DNA of 64,000 bases from contig CBDCRK010000017.1 of the NCBI GenBank assembly GCA_965220955.1, positions 139,124-203,123 on the forward strand. Reading direction: 5' to 3'. The notes beneath the pieces are model-generated. The model was not told where the DNA came from. It saw only the letters and a list, made by a program, of their open reading frames with translations, and did no database searches. The translations under genes were made by a program, and so were the position numbers. Numbering within the stretch: position 1 is the first letter of the stretch; each line of letters starts with the position of its first letter. Positions 1-7,881 of the stretch are shown here, one piece after another. This stretch comes from CBDCRK01 sp965220955 (lineage in GTDB: Bacteria; Desulfobacterota; Binatia; Bin18; CBDCRK01).

Positions 1-474
1 TGCTTGTTTGCCGATATCTATGATTCCCTTAGTGGTGAAAAACTTGATCCTCAGCAACTCAGCGGCTGGGAAGCCGATAACGAGTTGGCGCGCATTCGCT
101 ACGAGTATCGGGAGAAGCGTGGCAAGCTGGGCTATTTTGCTGTCCGTTTCACTGAGGGTGGATACTGCAGCATGTACTCTTCTGGCATGCGGCTGGCAGG
201 CACCAGCGAGCTGAACGACCGCATCGCCAAAGCCTGCGAGCACGTCTATGTTGATGAGATCGGACATATGCGGTCGGGCTTTATATGGCTTTCAGAACAA
301 GACCTCTCCCCAGCCGAATGGGATGAGATTGCTGCCATGACCAGGAAGATCCTGCAGCAACGTATTCATATGCGTAACGAGCAGTTCAGCTATCCGCTCT
401 CGGACGAGCGCATCCGGGCTATTGACGCTGGAGAAATTGAGCCTATGGAATTTGATTACACGGGCCTCGATTAG
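1..474 (+). CDS. Hypothetical protein, 5' end cut by window
   Basis: The frame is open from the first base and ends in TAG, so this is probably the C-terminal ~157 residues of a longer protein. I do not recognise the family. It is acidic and mainly helical in appearance, with no signal peptide or membrane segment. A stretch reading CEHVYVDEIGHM has an ExxH pattern like those of ferritin-like diiron proteins, but one motif is too little to assign a function. It lies upstream of the molybdenum hydroxylase operon on the same strand, separated by a hairpin repeat, so co-transcription is uncertain. Confidence 0.55.
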   Translation, partial: CLFADIYDSLSGEKLDPQQLSGWEADNELARIRYEYREKRGKLGYFAVRFTEGGYCSMYSSGMRLAGTSELNDRIAKACEHVYVDEIGHMRSGFIWLSEQDLSPAEWDEIAAMTRKILQQRIHMRNEQFSYPLSDERIRAIDAGEIEPMEFDYTGLD

Positions 475-483
475 TGGCTTGTA

Positions 484-530
484 GGACCCTCACCCCAGTC
501 CTCTCCCGCTATTATGCAGGAGAGGGGAGG
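484..530. repeat. REP-like hairpin overlapping the ribosome binding site of the FAD subunit gene
   Basis: CCTCTCC (500-506) pairs with GGAGAGG (519-525). The 3' arm runs into GGGGAGG (524-530), the Shine-Dalgarno of the gene starting at 538. Related arms occur at 49921-49948 and, in inverted sense, near 36750-36780, so this is a dispersed palindromic repeat that happens to supply or mask a ribosome binding site. Confidence 0.55.
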
Positions 531-537
531 ATCATAT

Positions 538-1398
538 ATGAAACCTGCCAAATTTACTTATGCCTGCCCAAGTTCGATCGACGAGGCGCTGTCTCTTCTT
601 GCCCAGGGTGGCGAGGATGCCAAACTCCTGGCTGGTGGACAGAGCCTGGTTCCTCTGCTTAACCTACGTATGGCCCAGGTCAGCTCGCTTGTTGACCTCA
701 ACCGGCTTAGCGACTTGTCGTTTATCCGGCGGGAGAATGGCCTGCTCTGTATAGGTGCCCTGACCCGCCATCGTCAGATCGAGGTCTCTGATGAGGTCCG
801 AGCCGCCCACTCCCTCTTGCCTCAGGCTGCTGCTGAGGTCGGGCATCTTGCCATCCGCAACCGCGGGACCATTGGCGGTAGTCTGGTGCATGCCGATCCA
901 GCTGCAGAATGGCCATTAGTTGCAGTTCTCCTTAATGCCCAATTGATCCTGCGCTCGCAGGGTAGCACGCGTACTATTGCGGCTCGTGATTTCTTCCTGG
1001 CGCCGCTGACAACGGCAATCGAACCCCATGAACTACTTTGCGAGATTCGCTTTCCGGTTGCATCAGGCCAAACGGAGTGGGGTTTTCAGGAGCTCTGTCG
1101 CCGGTCCGGAGATTTTGCCATTGCCGCAGTGGCCTGCCAGCTTACCCTCGATCAAAATGGGGCTTGTACTGATGTGGCCCTAGCCGTGGCAGGTGCGCAT
1201 TCAACGCCTCTGCTGATTGCTGAGGTTGGAAAATTTCTGCAAGGTAACCGGGGAGAAGACAGCGCAATCAAGGAAGCCGCTGAAGCTGTGGCTACGGTGG
1301 TTGATCCTCCCTCAGACGTACACGGCTCGTCGGAGTTTCGCCGTCAGATAGTTAAGGTATTGACCACCCGGGCGCTCAAGGAAGCCTGGAATAAGTAG
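538..1398 (+). CDS. Molybdenum hydroxylase FAD-binding subunit (CoxM-like)
   Basis: 286 residues, the usual size for the medium FAD subunit of the xanthine dehydrogenase/CO dehydrogenase family. It passes electrons from the 2Fe-2S subunit to FAD. The N-terminal FAD-binding motif AGGQSLVPLLNLR and the second loop RNRGTIGGSLVHADPAAEWP are both present. The ATG at 538 was chosen because GGGGAGG lies 7 bases upstream; an in-frame ATG at 514 lacks a ribosome binding site. The gene is first in an M-S-L order operon with 1445-1930 and 2159-4537. The substrate cannot be told from this subunit. Confidence 0.9.
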   Translation: MKPAKFTYACPSSIDEALSLLAQGGEDAKLLAGGQSLVPLLNLRMAQVSSLVDLNRLSDLSFIRRENGLLCIGALTRHRQIEVSDEVRAAHSLLPQAAAEVGHLAIRNRGTIGGSLVHADPAAEWPLVAVLLNAQLILRSQGSTRTIAARDFFLAPLTTAIEPHELLCEIRFPVASGQTEWGFQELCRRSGDFAIAAVACQLTLDQNGACTDVALAVAGAHSTPLLIAEVGKFLQGNRGEDSAIKEAAEAVATVVDPPSDVHGSSEFRRQIVKVLTTRALKEAWNK

Positions 1399-1444
1399 GG
1401 GCAAGTCCCTGAGCCTGCCATCTCCTTCAGGAAGAGGAAACATT

Positions 1445-1930
1445 ATGGATAACCCGCAATTTACCGAACGCCAAACCATCCGCTTGCGTGTTAATGGTCA
1501 GGAAATTGAGCGAGAGGTTGAGGTGCGCAAGCTCTTAGCTGATTTTCTACGCGAAGACCTCGGGCTCACAGCAACCCATCTTGGCTGTGAGCACGGCGTG
1601 TGTGGCGCGTGTACGGTGGTGCTTAATGGGGACAGTGCGCGTTCATGCCTGCTCTTTGCCGTGCAGGCCGACGGGAGCGAGCTGCTGACAGTCGAGGGTC
1701 TGGCGCAAGAAGGCCAGCTGCACCCTTTGCAACAATCGTTTTGGGACAATCATGCGTTGCAGTGCGGGTTTTGTACCTCTGGTTTTCTTATGAGTGCCTA
1801 TGACTTGTTGCAAAAAAACCCACATCCCAGTGAGGATGAGGTCCGGCACGCTCTTTCCGGTAATCTATGCCGTTGTACCGGGTATGCCAATATTGTGAAA
1901 GCCGTGATGGCAGCAGCAGGAAAGCAGTAG
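1445..1930 (+). CDS. Molybdenum hydroxylase 2Fe-2S subunit (CoxS-like)
   Basis: 161 residues carrying two [2Fe-2S] clusters. The plant-type ferredoxin cluster is bound by C48, C53, C56 and C68 (CEHGVCGAC...C). The C-terminal helical-bundle cluster is bound by C107, C110, C142 and C144 (CGFC...CRC). It relays electrons from the molybdopterin site to the FAD subunit. AGGAAGAGGAAA precedes the start. The last codons and the TAG stop lie within a 36-base sequence that is repeated downstream at 1989-2024. Confidence 0.93.
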   Translation: MDNPQFTERQTIRLRVNGQEIEREVEVRKLLADFLREDLGLTATHLGCEHGVCGACTVVLNGDSARSCLLFAVQADGSELLTVEGLAQEGQLHPLQQSFWDNHALQCGFCTSGFLMSAYDLLQKNPHPSEDEVRHALSGNLCRCTGYANIVKAVMAAAGKQ

Positions 1931-2082
1931 GGGCGAATCTTGTATTCGCCCGCAATAACGCCTACCCTGGAACGGGTACACTGCAAAGGCAGGAAAGCAG
2001 TAGGGGCGAATCTTGTATTCGCCCTGCTGTTGTTGTTGGCCCTTCACCGGGCGATCACACCGGGCGATCATAAGGATCGCCC
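1916..2082. repeat. Direct repeat of the coxS 3' end plus palindromic REP units
   Basis: Bases 1916-1951 are repeated exactly at 1989-2024. Each copy holds the palindrome GGGCGAA-N7-TTCGCCC. A third, inverted relative lies at 2062-2082 (GGGCGATC...GATCGCCC, followed by CTAC, the complement of the GTAG that leads the other two). The cluster fills most of the 228-base gap between the small and large hydroxylase subunits. In the transcript it would form several hairpins and could tune large-subunit expression. Confidence 0.8.
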
Positions 2083-2158
2083 CTACTGGACAACAAACGG
2101 AACCATGATCATCAATGTGACCAAGTAAAAACCATCGTAACTGACATGGGAGGCAGCT

Positions 2159-4537
2159 ATGGCAACTAGCTCTGGTGGTACAGGTAAAATGGTTGGTGCC
2201 GAGGTGCGGCGGGTCGAAGACCCGCGTGTGCTCCTGGGCAAGAGTCGTTATGTGGGCGACATGGACCCGCCCGGCACCCTGGCCTTGGCTTTTGTGCGCA
2301 GTCCTTATGCTCATGCCCGTATCTTAAGTGTGGACGTGGGCGCAGCCCAATCTTATCCTGGCGTAGAAGCCGTTCTCACCGGTGCGGATGTGGCCGAAGT
2401 TATCAAGCCTTTACGTGTGGAGTACGATCCAGCCAAGGCTCCGACTCACAAATCGTGTGACTGGCCGGTTCTGTCGCAGGATAAAGCACGTTTTGTTGGC
2501 GAGGCAGTGGCCGCAGTCTTGGCCTCTGATCGTTATGTTGCCGAGGACGCGGCTGCTCTGGTTGAGGTGGAGTACGAACCTATCGACGTCATTTGGGATA
2601 TGGAGAAAGCCCTGGAATCCGACTCACCTCTAGTCCATGAGGAGTGGGGCGACAATATTATGCAGGTACTAGAGGCTGAGATGGGTGAGGTTGCCAAGGC
2701 TTTCCAGGAAGCCGACTATGTAGTGGCTGAGCGTTTTACCACCGGCCGACATACGGCCCTGCCCATGGAAACACGCGGGTGCTTGGCCAGCTTTGAGGCT
2801 TCTACGGACTCTCTTACCGTTTGGTCTTCGACCCAGGTGCCCCATGTGCTGCGCTCGCACCTAGCGATCATCCTTGACTTTCCCGAGCACCATATTCGCG
2901 TGGTTGCGCCGGATGTAGGTGGTGGATTTGGTCAAAAAGCTCACCTCTTTCCCGAAGAAGTCATTGCCGCGTTTCTTGCACGGCGTCTGGGCCGGCCCGT
3001 TAAATGGATCGAGGATCGGCGTGAAAACCTATCTGCGTCCCTGCACGCTAAGCACCAAATAGCCCAGGCAGAGCTGGCATTGAAAAAGGATGGGACCATC
3101 CTGGGACTCAAAGGCCGGTTTATTAGTGATGTAGGAGCCTACTCAGACTACCCCTGGGGTTCAGGGTTTGAGGCTGGGCATGCCGCCTCATCAATACCTG
3201 GACCTTACAAGGTCCCGGCGCTGCGCTTTGAGGCTTTATCTGTTGCCACCAACAAAACCACCATTGGCCCTTACCGCGGGGTAGGATTGCCCATTGCAGT
3301 GCTGGTGACGGAGCGACTGATGGACCTGGGCGCGCAAAAACTCGGCCTTGATCCAGCGGAGTTACGTTTGCGTAATATGATCCGTAAAGAGGATCATCCC
3401 TATACAACCATTATTGGGGCAGAGATTGAGAGCGGTAGCCATCAAGAGTCTTTGCAGCTGGCTTTGCAGATGCTGGGGTATGAGGACTTCCGTGCCCAGC
3501 AGCAGAAGGGTCGAGAAGAGGGGCGTTATATTGGAGTGGGCCTGGGCTGTTATGTTGAGGGTACAGCCCCAAGCTCTCAAGCTTTTGCCGCCATGGGCTT
3601 AGCTCTGGGTGGCTATGAGGCGGCTACAGTACGTATGGATGTAGCTGGCAAGGTAACCGTGCTGGCAGGCACCCACTCGCACGGCCAGAGTCATGAAACT
3701 ACTCTTGCCCAGGTGGCGGCGGATGAAATGGGTGTGCCTCTGGCCGATGTAAAGATAATCCAGGGCGATACCACTTCTGTACCTTATGGCTGGGGTACCT
3801 GGGGTAGCCGTACTGCGGTCACTAGTGGTGGTGCCATTATCATGGCCTCGGGTAAGCTGCGCGAAAAAATCTTGCGGATATCCTCGCGCCTCAGCGAGGT
3901 GCCGGCCGACGACCTTGAGCTAGCCGAAGGGATGGTGCGGCGTAAGAAAGACGGGACAACCCTGATGCCCCTCAAAGACATTGCCCGCCTCCTTATCTCT
4001 ATGCCGGGTGACCTCCCAGCAGGCGAAGAGCCTGGCTTGGAAGCAACCTCCCACTACGAGCCCCCACCCGCGACCCATGCCAACGCAACCCACCTGGCTA
4101 CGGTTGAGGTAGACAGTGAGACCGGCCAGGTCAAGATTCTCCGCTACATTGTGGTCGAGGATTGCGGCACCATTATCAACCCGATGGTTGTGGACGGTCA
4201 AATCCAGGGTGGAGTTGCCCAAGGTATTGGCATGGCGCTGTACGAGCACATGATTTACGACGAAAACGGCCAGCTTCTCACTGGTACGTTAATGGACTAT
4301 CTGCCTCCCACTGTAACGGATGTGCCACGCGTGGAGATTGGTCATATTGAGAGCCCATCCCCGTACACACCCGGTGGCATCAAAGGCGTAGGTGAAGGCG
4401 GTGCCATTGCTCCGCCCGCGGCCATTGCCAATGCCGTGACTGACGCCCTGGCTCCGTTTGGCGTGCGCGTTAATGAGATTCCGCTTGCCCCAGAGCAAGT
4501 GTTGAAGATCATTGACCGCGGACGAGCTGGGGCATAA
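2159..4537 (+). CDS. Molybdenum hydroxylase large (molybdopterin) subunit, CoxL/XdhB-like
   Basis: 792 residues, normal length. It carries the molybdopterin cytosine dinucleotide cofactor and the substrate site. Visible motifs are VAPDVGGGFGQK in the first Mo-binding domain and GVGEGG near the C-terminus, whose E746 matches the catalytic glutamate of the family. The active-site loop reads PYRGVGL (residues 371-377). It is not the AYXCSFR loop of form I CO dehydrogenase and only partly resembles the AYRGAGR loop of form II, so a true CO dehydrogenase is unlikely. The substrate is more probably an aldehyde or N-heterocycle. GGGAGG lies just before the ATG. Confidence 0.92.
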   Translation: MATSSGGTGKMVGAEVRRVEDPRVLLGKSRYVGDMDPPGTLALAFVRSPYAHARILSVDVGAAQSYPGVEAVLTGADVAEVIKPLRVEYDPAKAPTHKSCDWPVLSQDKARFVGEAVAAVLASDRYVAEDAAALVEVEYEPIDVIWDMEKALESDSPLVHEEWGDNIMQVLEAEMGEVAKAFQEADYVVAERFTTGRHTALPMETRGCLASFEASTDSLTVWSSTQVPHVLRSHLAIILDFPEHHIRVVAPDVGGGFGQKAHLFPEEVIAAFLARRLGRPVKWIEDRRENLSASLHAKHQIAQAELALKKDGTILGLKGRFISDVGAYSDYPWGSGFEAGHAASSIPGPYKVPALRFEALSVATNKTTIGPYRGVGLPIAVLVTERLMDLGAQKLGLDPAELRLRNMIRKEDHPYTTIIGAEIESGSHQESLQLALQMLGYEDFRAQQQKGREEGRYIGVGLGCYVEGTAPSSQAFAAMGLALGGYEAATVRMDVAGKVTVLAGTHSHGQSHETTLAQVAADEMGVPLADVKIIQGDTTSVPYGWGTWGSRTAVTSGGAIIMASGKLREKILRISSRLSEVPADDLELAEGMVRRKKDGTTLMPLKDIARLLISMPGDLPAGEEPGLEATSHYEPPPATHANATHLATVEVDSETGQVKILRYIVVEDCGTIINPMVVDGQIQGGVAQGIGMALYEHMIYDENGQLLTGTLMDYLPPTVTDVPRVEIGHIESPSPYTPGGIKGVGEGGAIAPPAAIANAVTDALAPFGVRVNEIPLAPEQVLKIIDRGRAGA

Positions 4538-4562
4538 GCGACCTTTCCGGGGCGCTGCTGTC

Positions 4563-4670
4563 AGAGGAAAATCTCCACCCAATCCTCCCTTGACAAAAGG
4601 GGTGGCCCGCGTAGGAGGAAGCGCGTAGAGCGGGGGGGATTTCATTTGTGCAACAGCGAGTTAGTGGCAT
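4563..4670. repeat. Dispersed GC-rich repeat, copy 1
   Basis: A segment with GAAGCGCGTAG-AGCGGGGGG and then TGCAACAGCGAGTT closely matches 34500-34590, where GAAGCGCGTAGCGCGGGGGG and GCAACAGCGAGTT occur in the same order. Both copies lie after a stop codon and begin with C-rich/G-rich complementary tracts, so they look like REP/MITE-type elements. This copy separates the hydroxylase operon from the HNH cassette. Confidence 0.75.
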
Positions 4671-4710
4671 TGCTTGTCATTGTGTTAGAGTATCATGTCA
4701 GGGCTGACCT

Positions 4711-5703
4711 ATGTCTGAGGAACTACGTGCGAGGGTTCTCGCTGAACTCGCCAGATATACTGGTAAGCAGGTGCCAGCCTCATTCCTCTACCGTACGGCT
4801 GATTTCACCCCAGGTATTGGTATTGCCCGCTTTCACAACCTCATTACTGGCATCTACAAACCAACGTGGTCCGAGTATGCGCTGTCCATAGTGATGAAGC
4901 TCAGCAGCCCTTACGAGCACAAAGACGAGGTTGTCTTTCTGGAAGATGCTCGCTGGCTGATGACCTATTCTCCTCGTGCTGGCGGACTCGGCCTATCTGA
5001 CAATCGGGCGCTAGTCAGGTGTATGGATGAACGAGTTCCTCTGGGAGTATTCAAACAGTTGACCGATAAGACAGACCGACGGCATGGCTCGACGTACCGG
5101 GTGTTGGGGTTGGGTCTGATCGCGGGCTACGATGCCAATACAGATGTGTTTATCATCGAGAGTGCTGACCGAACTGCGTTGGAGCAGGTAACCAGCGCGA
5201 TTGCTGATGAAGAAGCACGCTACGAAGTACAACTCTACGCCCAACTGACTAATCAGTTCCGCCCGTTCATTAAAGAGGAGAGTGTGAACTATACGGTGAG
5301 TGCGCCCAAGCGGGACGAAGCCTTCCGCCGTGTGGTGATGCATGAATACGATTTCACTTGCGCTGTTTGCGAGATGAAGTTTCGCCTGGATAATCTGGTG
5401 GAGGCAACGGCAGCTCACATAGTACCAAAGCGCGAGAGCGGCACCGATGATCCACGAAATGGTTTGGCGCTTTGTCGTAGTCACCATTGGGCCTTTGACG
5501 TTGGCATTTTCACGCTGAGTGACGACCACCAACTGTTGTTGAGCCCGGCCGTAGAGCGGGCGGAGACGCACAATTTTGGGCTCTTGGATCTGAGCGGCAA
5601 GCCAATCCTGCTACCCGGCAACGAGGTGCTGTACCCGCACCCAGAGGCCCTAGCGTGGCATCGAGACAATGTGTGGGCAAGGTTGGGAAAACCGGCTATA
5701 TGA
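4711..5703 (+). CDS. HNH endonuclease, restriction-like
   Basis: 330 residues. The C-terminal HNH nuclease domain shows C217-x2-C220, A-A-H236, N250 and C255-x2-H258-H259, i.e. a zinc-bound beta-beta-alpha-metal fold with catalytic H236. The N-terminal ~190 residues have no motif I can name; they resemble the sensor-like N-terminus seen in HNH proteins annotated as putative restriction endonucleases. The stop overlaps the start of the next gene (ATGA at 5700-5703), so translation is probably coupled. First gene of a three-gene cassette with a GHKL ATPase and a receiver protein. The start has only a weak Shine-Dalgarno. Confidence 0.8.
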   Translation: MSEELRARVLAELARYTGKQVPASFLYRTADFTPGIGIARFHNLITGIYKPTWSEYALSIVMKLSSPYEHKDEVVFLEDARWLMTYSPRAGGLGLSDNRALVRCMDERVPLGVFKQLTDKTDRRHGSTYRVLGLGLIAGYDANTDVFIIESADRTALEQVTSAIADEEARYEVQLYAQLTNQFRPFIKEESVNYTVSAPKRDEAFRRVVMHEYDFTCAVCEMKFRLDNLVEATAAHIVPKRESGTDDPRNGLALCRSHHWAFDVGIFTLSDDHQLLLSPAVERAETHNFGLLDLSGKPILLPGNEVLYPHPEALAWHRDNVWARLGKPAI

Positions 5704-7880
5704 CCCGCCCGGACGGCAAGCACGGAGCTATGACCCTGCGACCACGAGCCCAAATACTCTGCCGTATCGGCGATGAGCTAGTCAGCAGTGAGACAGTGGC
5801 TGTCATCGAACTGGTTAAGAACGCTTATGACGCGGATGCCACACGGGTGCTGGTTCGCTTTCAGGAGCCTCTGGAAATCGGCCAGGGCATGATCGAGATA
5901 ATTGATAACGGCCATGGTATGTCTCTCGAAACTATCCAAAACGCCTGGATGGAACCAGCCACCCTGATGAAGAAGCACCAGACTCGCAGCGAGCAGCGCG
6001 GACGTCGGGTACTGGGCGAGAAGGGTATCGGCCGCTTTGCCGCCTCCAGGCTGGCAAATGTTCTTGAAGTTGTGACGCGCCGTTCTGGGACAGATAGTGA
6101 GGTATGGGTCGCTTTCGACTGGAGTCAGTCCGATGACGAGCAAAAGTATCTGGACCAGATTAAGGCACTCTGGAAGGAAGCAAAGCCAGCGGAGGTCTGT
6201 CCGGGTGGAACAATCGAAGGGTTATGGCAGTGGGGCGAGAAGCCTGAATCCGGTGAATTAACCCATGGTACTATTCTGCGCATGAAGGGATTCCGCGTAG
6301 CTTGGAGTAGAGATCAGTTTGAAAAATTACGCACTGATCTGTCTCGCCTCATCTTGCCCTTCTTTGAGCAGGATCGGGTAACTTCAAAAGAGGAGTTCCA
6401 GATTCGTTTACAACTGCCGGCTCCGGCCGAAGATCTGTCTGGAATTATCGAACCATCGGAATCGCTGAAAAACCCACATTACATGCTCAAGGGTTATGTG
6501 GATAAAATTGGCAGCTATGACCTGACGATAAAGCTGCGAGGCCAGGCTGAAGAGAAACGCATAACCGGCAAGTTTTCTCCGAGCCATACGCCTCAGTGTG
6601 GACCTTTTCGTCTTGAGTTGCGCGTGTGGGATCGAGAATCCAGAGACCTGGCTGAGCTAGTCAAACTTTATGGCTCTACGCTGAAAGATGTCCGTAGCGA
6701 TCTGAATAAAGCAGCTGGCGTCAACATCTATCGGGATGGATTCAGGGTTCTCCCTTATGGCGAACCGCGAAATGACTGGCTGCGGCTAGACCTGCGCCGC
6801 GTCCAGAATCCTACTCTGCGCCTATCTAACAATCAGATTGTCGGTTACGTGTTGATTTCTGCCGACGACAACCCGCTGTTACGCGACCAGAGCAACCGGG
6901 AAGGACTGATTGAAGGGGCGGCCCTGGATGATCTGCGTGAACTGGTCACTCTGGTACTGACCGAACTTGAGACACAACGATACACCGTTCGCCACCCTCC
7001 AGATGTCGGGCGACCAACAGCACGACGGGGCGGACTGTTCACTGACTTCGATCTTGCAGTTCTCCGTGAACAGATCAAATTGCGGCATCCTGAGGATAGT
7101 GAGCTGCTGGCGCTGGTAGGGGAGAAAGAAAAAGATCTGGAAAAGCGGGTCGAGGAAGTACAGGAAGTTCTGGCCCGTTACCGGCGGCTGGCGACGCTGG
7201 GGCAGTTGATTGACACAGTGCTCCACGATGGACGTACACCACTTGCCAAAATCGGGCGCGAGGCCCATCTAGGATTGCGCGACATTAAGCGCGCCAGTAA
7301 GAATAAGAACGGTCTTCTCCAGCGATTAAGCCGTCGTCTCGACACTCTCACCGCTCAGTCAGAGGTGCTGGCGACAGTCTTCCGCAAGATCGAGCCCCTT
7401 GGTGGTCGCAAACGGGGACGGCCATCCCAGGTTTGTCTGGAACAGGCGATTGCCGGTGCGTTCTCGGTTCTGGATACGGAGATTGCCGAGGTCGGCGCAC
7501 AGGTGAAACTGCCGGAGACTGATACGCAGGTATTGATAGATCAGGCCGAAATTCAGGAGGTGATCATCAACCTGTTGCAAAACAGCCTGTACTGGCTGCG
7601 ACAGATACCGAAGGACTGCCGGCAGATTGTTGTACAGACACATCGCAAAGATCCCGATCAGGTCGAAATCCTGTTTTCCGACAGCGGTCCAGGTGTGAAA
7701 CCTGAATTCCGGGAACACATTTTCGATCCCTACTTCTCCACCAAGCCAGATGGTGTGGGGCTTGGGCTGACAATTGCTGGTGAAATTATCAACGAGTACT
7801 ACGCTGGCAGTCTGGAATTGATCGAGGGAGGCTCTCTGCCGGGCGCTACCTTCCGCATCACACTGCATAGGCGGGTGTGA
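5700..7880 (+). CDS. Dual GHKL ATPase: Hsp90/MORC-like N-terminus plus histidine-kinase-like C-terminus
   Basis: 726 residues, apparently cytosolic. The N-terminal Bergerat-fold ATPase shows N box ELVKNAYDADA (37-47), IIDNGHGM (67-74) and GEKGIGRFAA, as in Hsp90/MutL/MORC proteins. A coiled segment leads to a dimerisation-like helix LGQLIDTVLHDGRTPL with H509 where a kinase phospho-acceptor would sit. A second ATPase domain follows: N box EVIINLLQNS, G1 DSGPGV (661-666) and GVGLGLTIA (685-693). ATG at 5700 overlaps the preceding TGA; 5655 and 5730 are alternatives. The paired receiver gene begins one base after the stop. Known biology: bacterial MORC/MutL-like GHKL proteins recur in restriction-type operons. 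Signalling or remodelling function here is inference. Confidence 0.85.
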   Translation: MTRPDGKHGAMTLRPRAQILCRIGDELVSSETVAVIELVKNAYDADATRVLVRFQEPLEIGQGMIEIIDNGHGMSLETIQNAWMEPATLMKKHQTRSEQRGRRVLGEKGIGRFAASRLANVLEVVTRRSGTDSEVWVAFDWSQSDDEQKYLDQIKALWKEAKPAEVCPGGTIEGLWQWGEKPESGELTHGTILRMKGFRVAWSRDQFEKLRTDLSRLILPFFEQDRVTSKEEFQIRLQLPAPAEDLSGIIEPSESLKNPHYMLKGYVDKIGSYDLTIKLRGQAEEKRITGKFSPSHTPQCGPFRLELRVWDRESRDLAELVKLYGSTLKDVRSDLNKAAGVNIYRDGFRVLPYGEPRNDWLRLDLRRVQNPTLRLSNNQIVGYVLISADDNPLLRDQSNREGLIEGAALDDLRELVTLVLTELETQRYTVRHPPDVGRPTARRGGLFTDFDLAVLREQIKLRHPEDSELLALVGEKEKDLEKRVEEVQEVLARYRRLATLGQLIDTVLHDGRTPLAKIGREAHLGLRDIKRASKNKNGLLQRLSRRLDTLTAQSEVLATVFRKIEPLGGRKRGRPSQVCLEQAIAGAFSVLDTEIAEVGAQVKLPETDTQVLIDQAEIQEVIINLLQNSLYWLRQIPKDCRQIVVQTHRKDPDQVEILFSDSGPGVKPEFREHIFDPYFSTKPDGVGLGLTIAGEIINEYYAGSLELIEGGSLPGATFRITLHRRV

Positions 7881-7881
7881 C

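Noticed and set aside
538..4537. Annotation of the first operon as carbon monoxide dehydrogenase.
   Set aside because: The active-site loop is PYRGVGL, not the form I AYXCSFR, and no Cox accessory genes are nearby.
5011..5571. Long minus-strand open frame opposite the HNH gene.
   Set aside because: No ribosome site or recognisable protein features; the plus-strand HNH frame has clear catalytic motifs.
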